Assembly (NCBI GenBank): GCA_030647905.1
Contig: JAUSJA010000017.1
Coordinates: 89,541-153,540, forward strand
Length of the DNA stretch: 64,000 nt
Reading direction: 5' to 3'
DNA from: Gemmatimonadaceae bacterium
GTDB lineage: Bacteria; Gemmatimonadota; Gemmatimonadetes; Gemmatimonadales; Gemmatimonadaceae
Position numbers and translations under genes: made by a program. This document shows positions 53,940 to 63,833 of the stretch, in pieces. The notes beneath the pieces were generated by a model. The model saw only the letters and a program-made list of their open reading frames with translations, was not told the DNA's origin and ran no database searches. Within the stretch, counting starts at the first letter, position 1, and each line of letters opens with the position of its first letter.

Positions 53940-54920
53940 ATGCGAGCGCGACTCGCAGTCGCCTTGATCATCGCCACGGTGGCCGTGCTTTTCCCCATCG
54001 CCGAGCATCTTCGTACTCCTGATCGGCCGTCCGACCTCGGAATTGTCTGGTTCGGAGCGCGGTCTCTGTTGGCGGGAGTCAATCCCTTCCCATTGGTAGG
54101 CCCAGGTCGCTGGTACGAGTGGGATTGGGGACTCTTCTATCCGGCGACGGCGATGGTGGCGGCATTACCCCTGGCGTGGCTCACAGAAGCTTGGGCGACC
54201 GGCGTCTTTGTCTGGATCTCGTCCGCCGCACTCGCGTTCGCAGCGACTCGGGACAATTGGAACCGAGTGTGGATCTTCCCTTCGGCAGCATTTATCATTT
54301 CGGCCCGCACGGGACAGTGGTCGACGATTCTGTCCGCTTCGTTCCTCCTGCCGGGGCTGAGCTGGATCTGGATCTGCAAGCCGACGACGGGCCTCGCGAT
54401 GGCCCTCGCGACCGGTTCCTCGCGCGCTCTCAAGATTGGCACCCTGGGCGCAATTCTCTTGATGATTGTAAGTCTCGCCATGCTTCCCGACTGGCCGAGT
54501 CAGTGGTTCGATGTGATCTCAGGGCCGCGAGAGCTGTCATCTCCCGTCACACGCGCAGGCGGCTTCGCTATTCTCCTCGCGTTGCTCCGGTGGCGGCGCT
54601 CCGAAGCCCGGCTGCTCGTAGCGCTTGCTCTGATACCCCTAACGGCGGCTTGGTACGAAGGCTTGCCGTTGCTGCTTGTCGCATCAACGAAGCGCGAGAA
54701 TCAGCTGCTGTCGATGATATCTTCGATTGGCTTTATCTCCCAGCACTTCTTTCAGTCCGCTCCAAACGTGGTCGTGTCCCACGACACAGGCGTGTTGATG
54801 AACGCGTTTTGCTATTTGCCTGCAACGTTGATGGTCTTGAGGCGGCCAAACGACGGTGCCGCGCCGGCGTGGGTGACGGCGCTTGCGCGGCTCGCTCGGC
54901 CCTCCGAGAGAGGAACATGA
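53940..54920 (+). CDS. Polytopic membrane protein, GT87/DUF2029-like
   Basis: 326 residues from ATG 53940 (in-frame GTG 53901 would add 13). About eight or nine transmembrane helices, including RLAVALIIATVAVLFPIAEH and GAILLMIVSLAMLPDW. An early loop with DLGIVWFGARSLLAGVNPFP followed by YEWDWGLFYPATAMVAALPL resembles the DxxxY...GxxPYxxx...YPP pattern of GT87 polyprenol-phosphate mannosyltransferases, though the key motif is loose. GC is slightly lower than that of glmM. Function unproven. Confidence 0.65.
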   Translation: MRARLAVALIIATVAVLFPIAEHLRTPDRPSDLGIVWFGARSLLAGVNPFPLVGPGRWYEWDWGLFYPATAMVAALPLAWLTEAWATGVFVWISSAALAFAATRDNWNRVWIFPSAAFIISARTGQWSTILSASFLLPGLSWIWICKPTTGLAMALATGSSRALKIGTLGAILLMIVSLAMLPDWPSQWFDVISGPRELSSPVTRAGGFAILLALLRWRRSEARLLVALALIPLTAAWYEGLPLLLVASTKRENQLLSMISSIGFISQHFFQSAPNVVVSHDTGVLMNAFCYLPATLMVLRRPNDGAAPAWVTALARLARPSERGT

Positions 54921-55027
54921 TATGAGACCGATCAAACTATTTACCTGAACGCCGGCATTGCTGGTGCCGGTGGAACGTAGTAAGGTAGGCGGCGTTTGAG
55001 GCCAAACCACTTCGCACAGGGGGATGC

Positions 55028-55198
55028 ATGCATCAGCACAGACCAACGATCGCCGGGTTTCTACGTGACGAAGACGGTGCAGCTCTAGCCGAGTATGGAA
55101 TTCTCGTGGCGTTTGTCGCGATCGTCGCGATCGTTGCGGTCACGTTCTTCGGCAGCCGCATTTCCTCCAAGTTCTCGGAGTACGCCAACAAGCTCTAG
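55028..55198 (+). CDS. Flp/Fap-type pilin (type IVb), orphan
   Basis: 56 residues. N-terminal leader MHQHRPTIAGFLRDEDG ends in the Gly where a TadV/CpaA-type prepilin peptidase would cut; the mature protein starts AALAEYGILVAFVAIVAIVA, with the Flp Glu-Tyr pair and a single hydrophobic helix, and ends SSKFSEYANKL. Flp pilins polymerise into Tad pili for surface attachment. No tad/cpa assembly gene is in the window. ATG 55028 is chosen because ATG 55024 is in another frame and stops early. Confidence 0.85.
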   Translation: MHQHRPTIAGFLRDEDGAALAEYGILVAFVAIVAIVAVTFFGSRISSKFSEYANKL

Positions 55199-55228
55199 GG
55201 CGGGCCATGCGCCGCAGTCGGCCCCCTG

Positions 55229-55393
55229 TCAGACGATCTCGAACTCGGCCTGACAGATGTTGCAACAGAGCTGCTTACCGTGCTTCTCCGATAGCTCCCA
55301 ATTGCCATTTGTGTGGCTTTGGTTCTGCGGGGAACCAGGCCCGCTATCACGGCCCCCGTCTTGCCCGTTAACTTCCGGATCGGAGCGGATCAA
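55229..55393 (-). CDS. Possible small zinc-binding protein
   Basis: 54 residues from TTG 55393, preceded by AGGGGG at SD distance. The N-terminal half is Gly/Asn/Asp-rich and disordered; the C-terminal half reads NWELSEKHGKQLCCNICQAE, then FEIV and stop, with a CCxxC that could be half of a zinc ribbon. Lies antisense in the gap between the Flp pilin and glmS. The non-ATG start and small size make this tentative; a leader sequence for glmS is the alternative use of this DNA. Confidence 0.35.
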   Translation of the reverse strand: MIRSDPEVNGQDGGRDSGPGSPQNQSHTNGNWELSEKHGKQLCCNICQAEFEIV

Positions 55394-55418
55394 AGCCCCC
55401 TAACTGATTGAGCGACGC

Positions 55419-57245
<1,827 letters not shown>

Positions 57246-57248
57246 CCG

Positions 57249-57686
57249 CTGCGAGTTCTGCTCCAGCGTGTCTCGCGCGCCGAGGTTCGCGTCGCCGGCC
57301 GGACGACCGGGAAGATCGGCCGCGGCTTCCTGCTGTTCGTCGGCATCACGCACACCGACACCGGCGACCAGGTGGAGTGGATGGCCGAGAAAGTGTCGGG
57401 GCTGAGACTGTTCGCCGACGCGGAGGACAAGATGAACCTCGCTCTCGCCGACGTGCGTGGTGCGGTTCTCGTCGTTTCCCAGTTCACGCTCTACGGCAAC
57501 GCGGAGAAGGGAAGACGTCCGAGCTTCATTGACGCTGCCCGGCCGGACACGGCGATTCCGCTCTACGAGGCGTTTCTCGCGGCGCTGAAGGCGCGCGGCC
57601 TCAAGGTCGAGACGGGCGAGTTCGGCGCGATGATGGACGTCGAGCTGGTGAACGACGGCCCGGTCACGCTCTGGCTCGAGCGCTGA
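57249..57686 (+). CDS. dtd: D-aminoacyl-tRNA deacylase, apparent CTG start
   Basis: 145 residues if started at CTG 57249, giving (M)RVLLQRVSRAEVRVAGRTT, the exact conserved N-terminus of DTD proteins, followed by GKIGRGFLLFVGITHTDTGD, KVSGLRLFADAEDKMN, VVSQFTLYGNAEKGRRPSFI (active-site SQFTL) and, near the end, EFGAMMDVELVNDGPVTLWL (NGPVT-like motif as NDGPVT). No ATG, GTG or TTG in frame occurs before GTG 57372, which would remove about 41 conserved residues. The gene lies in the same frame as glmS, three bases after its stop, so translation may be coupled or reinitiate. Hydrolyses D-aminoacyl-tRNA. Confidence 0.85.
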   Translation: MRVLLQRVSRAEVRVAGRTTGKIGRGFLLFVGITHTDTGDQVEWMAEKVSGLRLFADAEDKMNLALADVRGAVLVVSQFTLYGNAEKGRRPSFIDAARPDTAIPLYEAFLAALKARGLKVETGEFGAMMDVELVNDGPVTLWLER

Positions 57687-57717
57687 CGCAACCTCGCGCC
57701 TGAAAGCCGGCGATACC

Positions 57718-58311
57718 ATGCCATCTATCTCCGACCTTCGCGTCATTCTTGCGTCGTCGTCGCCGCGCAGATGCCAGCTGCTCGACCTCGTCGGCATTCG
57801 CCACGAGGTGATTCCCGCCGATACCGACGAGACCTACCTTGCCGGAGAGATCGCCGAAGCGCACGCCGAGCGCCTCGCGCGGGCTAAGGCGGAGAAGATC
57901 GCGGCCGATGCGCTCGATGCGCTCGTGATCAGCGCCGACACGATCGTCGTGATAGACGGCATCGTGCTCGGCAAGCCGCTCGACGTCGGCGACGCCGAGC
58001 GAATGCTGGCGATGCTGAGCGGCAGATCGCACACCGTGATAACAGCTGTCGCGGTGTCCAACGAGGGACGTACGGTATCGGCGGTCGAGCAGGTGGACGT
58101 GACGTTCATGCCGCTCGACGAGGACGACATCCGCCGCTACGTCGCCACCGGCGAGCCGATGGACAAGGCGGGGGCGTACGGAATTCAGGGGTTCGGGGCG
58201 ACGATCGTGCGGCGGATAGACGGCGATTACTTCGCCGTGATGGGGCTGTCGCTGGTGCGGCTCGTCGCGCTGCTGCGCGAGCTTGGCGTGACCTACGACT
58301 TCCCGCGGTAG
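57718..58311 (+). CDS. maf: Maf-family nucleoside triphosphate pyrophosphatase
   Basis: 197 residues. Seen: LRVILASSSPRRCQLLDLVG (Maf signature SxSPRR), ADTDETYLAG, VISADTIVVIDGIVLGKPLD (metal Asp), MLAMLSGRSHTVITAVAVSN and GEPMDKAGAYGIQGFGATIV. Hydrolyses dTTP/UTP or modified nucleotides; linked to septum control. Its 3' end overlaps the convergent heptosyltransferase gene by 19 bases. Confidence 0.94.
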   Translation: MPSISDLRVILASSSPRRCQLLDLVGIRHEVIPADTDETYLAGEIAEAHAERLARAKAEKIAADALDALVISADTIVVIDGIVLGKPLDVGDAERMLAMLSGRSHTVITAVAVSNEGRTVSAVEQVDVTFMPLDEDDIRRYVATGEPMDKAGAYGIQGFGATIVRRIDGDYFAVMGLSLVRLVALLRELGVTYDFPR

Positions 58312-59324
58312 CGCTCGGCCCAGATCGCGAGCTTGTCCGCGACGTCGGGGACCGAGATCCGCGACATGCGATCCGGCTTCGTCGCCATCGTCACCGGCCC
58401 CGTTTCACCGCGGTCGTGGAATGCGTCAATGACGAGATCCTGGAACCTTCGATACGGCCCGGTGCGGCGCGGATCGGTGTAGCCCATCAGCGAGATGACG
58501 GGCCGCCCGAGCGCGACGGCCATGTGAAGCGGACCGGTGTCGGGGGACAGCACGAGCTCCGACGCGTCGAGAATGGAGACGAGCCTGCGAAGTCCGCTGC
58601 CGAGCGCGGGGCAGGGATAACTCCTGCTCTCGGCGGCTATCTCGGTGGCGGCGTTCCTCTCCCGCTTCGAGCTGCCCCCGACGAGCACGGGCTGGAGGCC
58701 GTATTGCTCGGACAGTATGTCGCACACCGCCGCCCACCCCGCGGGAATCCAGTCTTTCTCCGGTTTGCTCGTGGCCACGACAATCGCCGCGATGGACCGC
58801 TCGAACCTCTTCACGAACTCCTTCTGCCAGGCGCGCTCGCTCTCCCAGGGGCCGAGTCCCCATTCCACCGGTTCCGGGTCTATTCCCAGCGGTCGCAGGA
58901 ACTCGAAATACTGGTCCTGCACGTGCTGCACGGGATGCGCGGGAATCCGCTCGGTGGTGAAGAGCCAGTTGGCGTCGCGCGCCCGTGCGAGGTCGAAGCC
59001 AAGCCGGCGGGGCGCGCCGGACAGAGCGGTGATCACGCCGGCCTTGAAGTAGACCTGCAGGTCCAGGAGGAGATCGAAGCGGCGCGCGCGCAGAGACCCG
59101 ATCACATCGCGGAAAGCCTTCAATCGCGGCGAACGATCGAAGATGATGATGTCGTCAACCGCGGGATGTCCGCGTACCAGCGACGCCGGGCCGGGCTGGA
59201 GCACCCATGTGATGTGCGACGCGGGATGAGCGCGCTTGATGGCGTTGATCACCGGCAGCACGTGCACGGCGTCGCCGACGGCGCTCATCATCACGATGCA
59301 GATGCGGTCGAGAGCGCCGGTCAT
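58293..59324 (-). CDS. Glycosyltransferase family 9 (heptosyltransferase-like)
   Basis: 343 residues, ATG 59324 overlapping the kinase stop (ATGA). Seen: ICIVMMSAVGDAVHVLPVIN (GT9 N-terminus), HITWVLQPGPASLVRGHPAV, FDLLLDLQVYFKAGVITALS, and the donor site DASELVLSPDTGPLHMAVAL, GRPVISLMGYTDPRRTGPYR. Adds heptose from ADP-heptose to the LPS inner core, so the cell very probably makes LPS. Paired with a Kdo/heptose-kinase-like gene. Confidence 0.9.
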   Translation of the reverse strand: MTGALDRICIVMMSAVGDAVHVLPVINAIKRAHPASHITWVLQPGPASLVRGHPAVDDIIIFDRSPRLKAFRDVIGSLRARRFDLLLDLQVYFKAGVITALSGAPRRLGFDLARARDANWLFTTERIPAHPVQHVQDQYFEFLRPLGIDPEPVEWGLGPWESERAWQKEFVKRFERSIAAIVVATSKPEKDWIPAGWAAVCDILSEQYGLQPVLVGGSSKRERNAATEIAAESRSYPCPALGSGLRRLVSILDASELVLSPDTGPLHMAVALGRPVISLMGYTDPRRTGPYRRFQDLVIDAFHDRGETGPVTMATKPDRMSRISVPDVADKLAIWAERYRGKS

Positions 59325-60091
59325 CTCTTCATCGCCTCGCTTGCAGCCGAGCGGATGCGCCCAATCTCGGCGTCCGATATCTCGAGCGATTCCGTCTCGC
59401 GCAGCTTGCGAAGCGAGCGGTCGAGTCGCGCCATGTTGGCCTTGGCGACCATCGGATCGCCGCGAACGTGAAAGCGGATGCGGTCCACGTCGAGAACATG
59501 GGCGCCCGCGCCGTCGGCCGCATCCCATGCGATGAGAATATTGCGCGCGTTGAGATCGGGATGGTGCGCCCCCGCGCGCGCGAGCGACGCGAGAAGCAGC
59601 CCGGTGGCGCGAAGACACGCATCGCGGTCGTCGCCTGGCCTCATTTCGCGGAGCACGACAGCCAGGTCGTGGCTCTGGGGAATCTCACGCGTGGCGACAT
59701 CGCTCCGCCTCAGGAGCGGCCCGGCGCGATAGCTCACGAATGCGATCACTTCCGGCGTGGGAACGCCGGCAAGCCGGAGGCGCAGCGAATTCATCAGCTC
59801 ACGAAGACCGCGCGTCGGCGGAAGAAAGAGATCGGATCCCGTCCGCGCGAGGAAACCACCGCGCATTGCGTGTCGCACCACGACGTCGCCGCATCCTTGC
59901 CCAAGCGTGATGCCGTAGGCCAGTGCGCGCCCCATGAAGCGGCGGGCATCGGGTTGCCGCGCGGCGTATTCGTGCAGCGTCTCGCTTTCGAGAATGGATT
60001 GCAGGGAATGGAGACAGCTCTCGACCGCGAGTCCGCGCGCGCCGTTCGCCCGGATCTTCGCATACCCCGGCATCGGTACCGCGATCGCCAT
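59321..60091 (-). CDS. LPS core kinase-like protein (Kdo kinase / WaaP / InaA family)
   Basis: 256 residues, ATG 60091 sharing one base with the trpE stop. Protein-kinase-like fold: GQGCGDVVVRHAMRGGFLAR (ATP-binding Lys/Arg region), VPTPEVIAFVSYRAGPLLRR, SHDLAVVLREMRPGDD, the catalytic loop LARAGAHHPDLNARNILIAW (HxDLNxxN) and AHVLDVDRIRFHV (metal Asp). Family members phosphorylate Kdo or heptose in the LPS core. The heptosyltransferase coupled downstream supports this. Confidence 0.85.
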   Translation of the reverse strand: MAIAVPMPGYAKIRANGARGLAVESCLHSLQSILESETLHEYAARQPDARRFMGRALAYGITLGQGCGDVVVRHAMRGGFLARTGSDLFLPPTRGLRELMNSLRLRLAGVPTPEVIAFVSYRAGPLLRRSDVATREIPQSHDLAVVLREMRPGDDRDACLRATGLLLASLARAGAHHPDLNARNILIAWDAADGAGAHVLDVDRIRFHVRGDPMVAKANMARLDRSLRKLRETESLEISDAEIGRIRSAASEAMKR

Positions 60092-61620
60092 CAGGCAGCT
60101 CCTCTCGCCTGTCCGATCGCCATCAGTATCGCCCGCGCCTTGCTCTCGGTTTCCTCCCATTCGGTTTCGCCGACGGAATCCGCCACGATCCCGGCACCCG
60201 CCTGAACGGACGCGACACCATCGGCGATGACACATGTCCGGATGGTGATCGCGAGATCCATCCGCTTTCCACCAGCGGCGATGTATCCGATCGCGCCCGC
60301 ATAGGGACCGCGCGACACGGGCTCGAGCTCGTAGATGATCTCCATCGCCCTCACCTTGGGCGCCCCGGTCATCGTCCCCGCGGGAAACGTCGCACGGAAT
60401 ACGTCCATGGCCGAGCGCTCGCGGTCGAGCTCGCCCTCGACCTGGCTCACGATGTGGAGCACATGCGAGTACTTCTCCACCTTCATGAGCTCGGTGACCT
60501 CCACGGTGCCGTACCGCGCCACGCGGCCCACGTCGTTCCGCCCCAGGTCCACCAGCATGATATGCTCGGCGCGTTCCTTGGGATCGGCCAGCAGCTCGGC
60601 GGAAAGCTCGGCGTCGCGCTGGGGAGTTGTCCCACGGGGGCGCGTGCCGGCGATGGGGCGCAGCGTCACGCGATTGTCGGCCAGTCGGACGAGGAGCTCG
60701 GGCGAGCTGCCGACTATCTCCACTCCGTCGAGCACGAGGTGGTACATGTACGGCGACGGATTCAGCGCGCGAAGCGAGCGGTAGAGCGTGGTCGGATCGA
60801 AGTCGGCGTCGAGCTCGATCCGGCGTGAGAGCAACGCCTGAAAGCAGTCGCCGGCACGAATGTACTCGCGGATTCTCTCCACTCCGGCGATGAAGTCGTC
60901 GCGGGCGATGCTCGATGTACCGGTCGCCGAGGGCGCCGTCGTATCGAGCGAGAGCACGGGAAGCGGATTGGGCTCGCGCAGCCGCCGCTCGATCTCGCAA
61001 ACATCATCCATCGCCTCGTCGTGCAGTCTCCTCAGCTCGTCCTCCGCCGCGCCGGACTCGACGGGAACGCCGACGACGATTCGGGCGCGTGATTTCAGAT
61101 TGTCCACGATCACCATTGATCGAGTGAACACGAACACTGCGTCTGGCGCACTCGATGGGCGTGGCGGGGCCGGGGGCAGCCGCTCGATGAGACGGACGCA
61201 GTCGTAACCGAAGTATCCGACGGCTCCCGTCCAGAACTCGCCCAGCTCGGGGACGTCAGCCGGCTCCGCCGCGGCTACAATGGCGTCGAGGTCCGCCAGC
61301 GGATCCGCCGGCGTCCGCGCGGAATGCCAGCCGCGGTGCCCATCCCAGTCCTCGACCACGCCGTCGCGCAGACGCCACGCTAAGCGCGGCTCGGTGCCGA
61401 GGAACGTGTAGCGCGCCCAGGTCTCGCCGCCGGCGGGAGCGGATTCCAGGAGGAAGCCGAACGCGCCGCGCCTTATCCGAGCGTAGGCGGCGACGGGAGT
61501 GTCGGCGTCGAGCACCAGCTCGCGCCACACGGGGACGATGCGTGCGCCCCTCGCGTGGCCCGGTGCGCTGTCCGCGCCACGCGCCAGCGCCGCAAATCGG
61601 TCGAAGGCGTCGTCAGTCAT
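60091..61620 (-). CDS. trpE: Anthranilate synthase component I
   Basis: 509 residues. Seen: RRGAFGFLLESAPAGGETWA (LLES, the Trp feedback site), YTFLGTEPRLAWRL, ARDDFIAGVERIREYIRAGD, CFQALLSRRIELD, SSPELLVRLADNRVTLRPIA, GTRPRGTTPQRDAELSAELL, LVDLGRNDVGRVARYGTVEV, VEGELDRERSAMDVFRATFP, AGTMTGAPKVRAMEIIYELE, GPYAGAIGYI. Turns chorismate and ammonia into anthranilate. The glutaminase partner trpG/pabA is not adjacent; instead LPS genes follow. PabB is less likely because of LLES. Confidence 0.92.
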   Translation of the reverse strand: MTDDAFDRFAALARGADSAPGHARGARIVPVWRELVLDADTPVAAYARIRRGAFGFLLESAPAGGETWARYTFLGTEPRLAWRLRDGVVEDWDGHRGWHSARTPADPLADLDAIVAAAEPADVPELGEFWTGAVGYFGYDCVRLIERLPPAPPRPSSAPDAVFVFTRSMVIVDNLKSRARIVVGVPVESGAAEDELRRLHDEAMDDVCEIERRLREPNPLPVLSLDTTAPSATGTSSIARDDFIAGVERIREYIRAGDCFQALLSRRIELDADFDPTTLYRSLRALNPSPYMYHLVLDGVEIVGSSPELLVRLADNRVTLRPIAGTRPRGTTPQRDAELSAELLADPKERAEHIMLVDLGRNDVGRVARYGTVEVTELMKVEKYSHVLHIVSQVEGELDRERSAMDVFRATFPAGTMTGAPKVRAMEIIYELEPVSRGPYAGAIGYIAAGGKRMDLAITIRTCVIADGVASVQAGAGIVADSVGETEWEETESKARAILMAIGQARGAA

Positions 61621-61692
61621 TCGGCCTTGGAAGCATCGCCGCGGCGGACAGTATTCAATTGCTCCGGCACATCCCTCACGTAACTTTCCCTG

Positions 61693-63807
61693 ATGATGCG
61701 ACGGTCAATCGCGGTACTGCTCGCCGCCTGTGGATTCGCTTCAGTCGCGTCCCTTCCCGCTCCTCTCCTCGCGCAGGAGTGGAACGACCCCCGGTCGCGG
61801 GGCCTCGTGGAGCAGGCGACCGAACGGAGAGCGCGACAGATCGCCGACACCGCGCTCGCCAGCTACAAGGCGGCTGCGCACGGTTACCTGACATTCCTTG
61901 CCCAGGTTGGTGAAGGCTTCACCGAACCGCCAAAGATCGTCAAGGCGGACGAGCTGGCGCTAGACGTGTACTGGCAGGCGCCGAATCTCAGCAAGCAGCT
62001 TATCGCCGGCCGGCGCGACACTCTGCTCCTGCCGACCGACATCAATTACCACCGCGATCACCTCGGAATAGTCCAGAACAACTTCCCCAACATCATCCGC
62101 CTCGGCGAAGGCGACGAGGTGCGCGACGTCCCGCACCCACTCTCGGCGGAAGGTCTGCTCCAGTACGACTACGCCATTCGCGACTCGCTCGAGATCCGGA
62201 TCGGGCCGAGGACGCTCGACGTGTACGAAGTGCGCGTGCGTCCGAAGAACGACCGCGAGCCCCGCGCCATCGGGGCTGTCTATATAGACAAGGAAAGCGG
62301 AGAAGTCGTGCGGATGGCGTTCAGTTTCACGCGCGCCGCGCTTCGCGACAAGGAGCTCGAGGACGTGAGCGTGGTGCTCGAGAACGGGCTGATCGATGGC
62401 CGCTTCTGGCTCCCGCGGAGGCAGGAGATCGAGATTCGGCGCACGGGCACATGGCTCGATTATCCGGCGCGGGGAATCATTCGCGGGCGGTGGGAGATCA
62501 GCGGCTACGAAGTGAACAAGGCGTTGCCCGCGGGAATATTCGGCGGGCCGGAAATCGCCCTCGCGCCGCGCGGCACGCCGATGCCGTTCCCGTTCACGGG
62601 GCAGGTGCTCGATTCACTGCCGCCCGACGTTCGCGCGGTTACCGACGCCGACGTCGCGAAGGTACAGGAAGAGGCGCGTGCGCTCGTGCGCGGACAGGCA
62701 CTGGCACGCACGCGGAGTACGGCGATCTCGGGACGAAGCGTGTCCGACTTCATCCGCGTCAATCGCGTCGAAGGCCTCGCACTCGGCGGCGGCCTCACTC
62801 AGCGGCTCGGCGAGGGATTCGTGCTCACTGCGCGCGGACGGTACGGATTCGCCGATCATGAGCCGAAGGTGCGCGGAGAGCTCTCCTACCGTCGCGCCAG
62901 CGGTGCGGGCGTGTCCGTCACCGGATTTCGCGATTATCGCGATGCCGGCGATGTGATGGAGCGGTCGCTCGCCGTGAACAGCATCGCGGCGCAGGAGTTC
63001 GGCAGCGATTACACCGATCTCTACGGCGCTCGCGGAGTCTCGGCGGCGGCGCGCATGCCGCTCGGCGCGGGTTGGATGGGAGCGGTCGAGGGCACGTTCG
63101 AGCACGAGCGGCAGCTCGAGCGAAATGCGACGCCGGCATCAGGGCGGTATGAGGCGCCGACGCCTGCGTGGGCGGTCACGGAACGGCGGCTCACCGGCTC
63201 ACTCGATCTTCCGACGAAGCTCGGCCCGATGGGATTCGAGACGCAGCTGCATGCGGAGGCGAGCGTCATCCGTTATCGCGGCGAGGATCAGGGAACGAGC
63301 GGCGCTACCTTCGGTCGATTCGTCATCACTGGAAATTTTGAGCGGCCATTCGGGCGGCAGCGAATCGTCTCGAGATCGCTCGTCGCGTTCATTTCCGGTG
63401 CCGGTCTGATACCGCCGCAAAACTTCGTCTATCTCGGCGGGCCGGTCACGGGTCCCGGGTACGATTATCACCAGTTCGCGACGGACGCCGGATGGAGCCA
63501 TCGGCTGGAGTTGCAGACGCCCGTGCCGTTTCCGTCGTTCCCCCTCGGACGATACGGCAGAACGCCGGCGACGATCACTCTCGCGCCATTCGCAAACGTG
63601 CTCTGGAAAAACGACCGCGCGGATCCGCGCAAACCGGCTCTCGACATAGTCGTCGGGAGAAAGCGGGATGTTGAGTGGTACCCCTCCGTGGGAGTGGGTG
63701 CACTCATGTTGTTCGATCTTGTGCGGTTCGACATTGCGAGGGGGCTTCGCGACGGGCGGTGGACGTTCTCGGCGGATGTGACGCGAGATCTTTGGCGGAT
63801 ACTCTGA
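61693..63807 (+). CDS. Large outer-membrane protein (signal peptide, carboxy-terminal barrel), unknown function
   Basis: 704 residues. Signal peptide MMRRSIAVLLAACGFASVAS ending in LLAQEW. Residues ~25-340 form a periplasmic/outer domain with beta character (RGLVEQATERRARQIADTAL, SYKAAAHGYLTFLAQVGEGF, DVYEVRVRPKNDREPRAIGA, VYIDKESGEVVRMAFSFTRA), like the DUF5686-type or lipoprotein-related fold; residues ~345-704 are amphipathic strands (FVLTARGRYGFADHEPKVRG, ELSYRRASGAGVSVTGFRDY) with a loop FVYLGGPVTGPGYDYHQF like the BamA/Omp85 lid, ending SADVTRDLWRIL. Function unknown. Confidence 0.72.
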   Translation: MMRRSIAVLLAACGFASVASLPAPLLAQEWNDPRSRGLVEQATERRARQIADTALASYKAAAHGYLTFLAQVGEGFTEPPKIVKADELALDVYWQAPNLSKQLIAGRRDTLLLPTDINYHRDHLGIVQNNFPNIIRLGEGDEVRDVPHPLSAEGLLQYDYAIRDSLEIRIGPRTLDVYEVRVRPKNDREPRAIGAVYIDKESGEVVRMAFSFTRAALRDKELEDVSVVLENGLIDGRFWLPRRQEIEIRRTGTWLDYPARGIIRGRWEISGYEVNKALPAGIFGGPEIALAPRGTPMPFPFTGQVLDSLPPDVRAVTDADVAKVQEEARALVRGQALARTRSTAISGRSVSDFIRVNRVEGLALGGGLTQRLGEGFVLTARGRYGFADHEPKVRGELSYRRASGAGVSVTGFRDYRDAGDVMERSLAVNSIAAQEFGSDYTDLYGARGVSAAARMPLGAGWMGAVEGTFEHERQLERNATPASGRYEAPTPAWAVTERRLTGSLDLPTKLGPMGFETQLHAEASVIRYRGEDQGTSGATFGRFVITGNFERPFGRQRIVSRSLVAFISGAGLIPPQNFVYLGGPVTGPGYDYHQFATDAGWSHRLELQTPVPFPSFPLGRYGRTPATITLAPFANVLWKNDRADPRKPALDIVVGRKRDVEWYPSVGVGALMLFDLVRFDIARGLRDGRWTFSADVTRDLWRIL

Positions 63808-63833
63808 TTGATCGAGGGTTGATAGCAAGACCG

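Noticed and set aside
55199..55418. glmS ribozyme/riboswitch ahead of glmS
   Set aside because: No recognisable glmS ribozyme core or conserved cleavage context could be seen; the phylum is not known for it.
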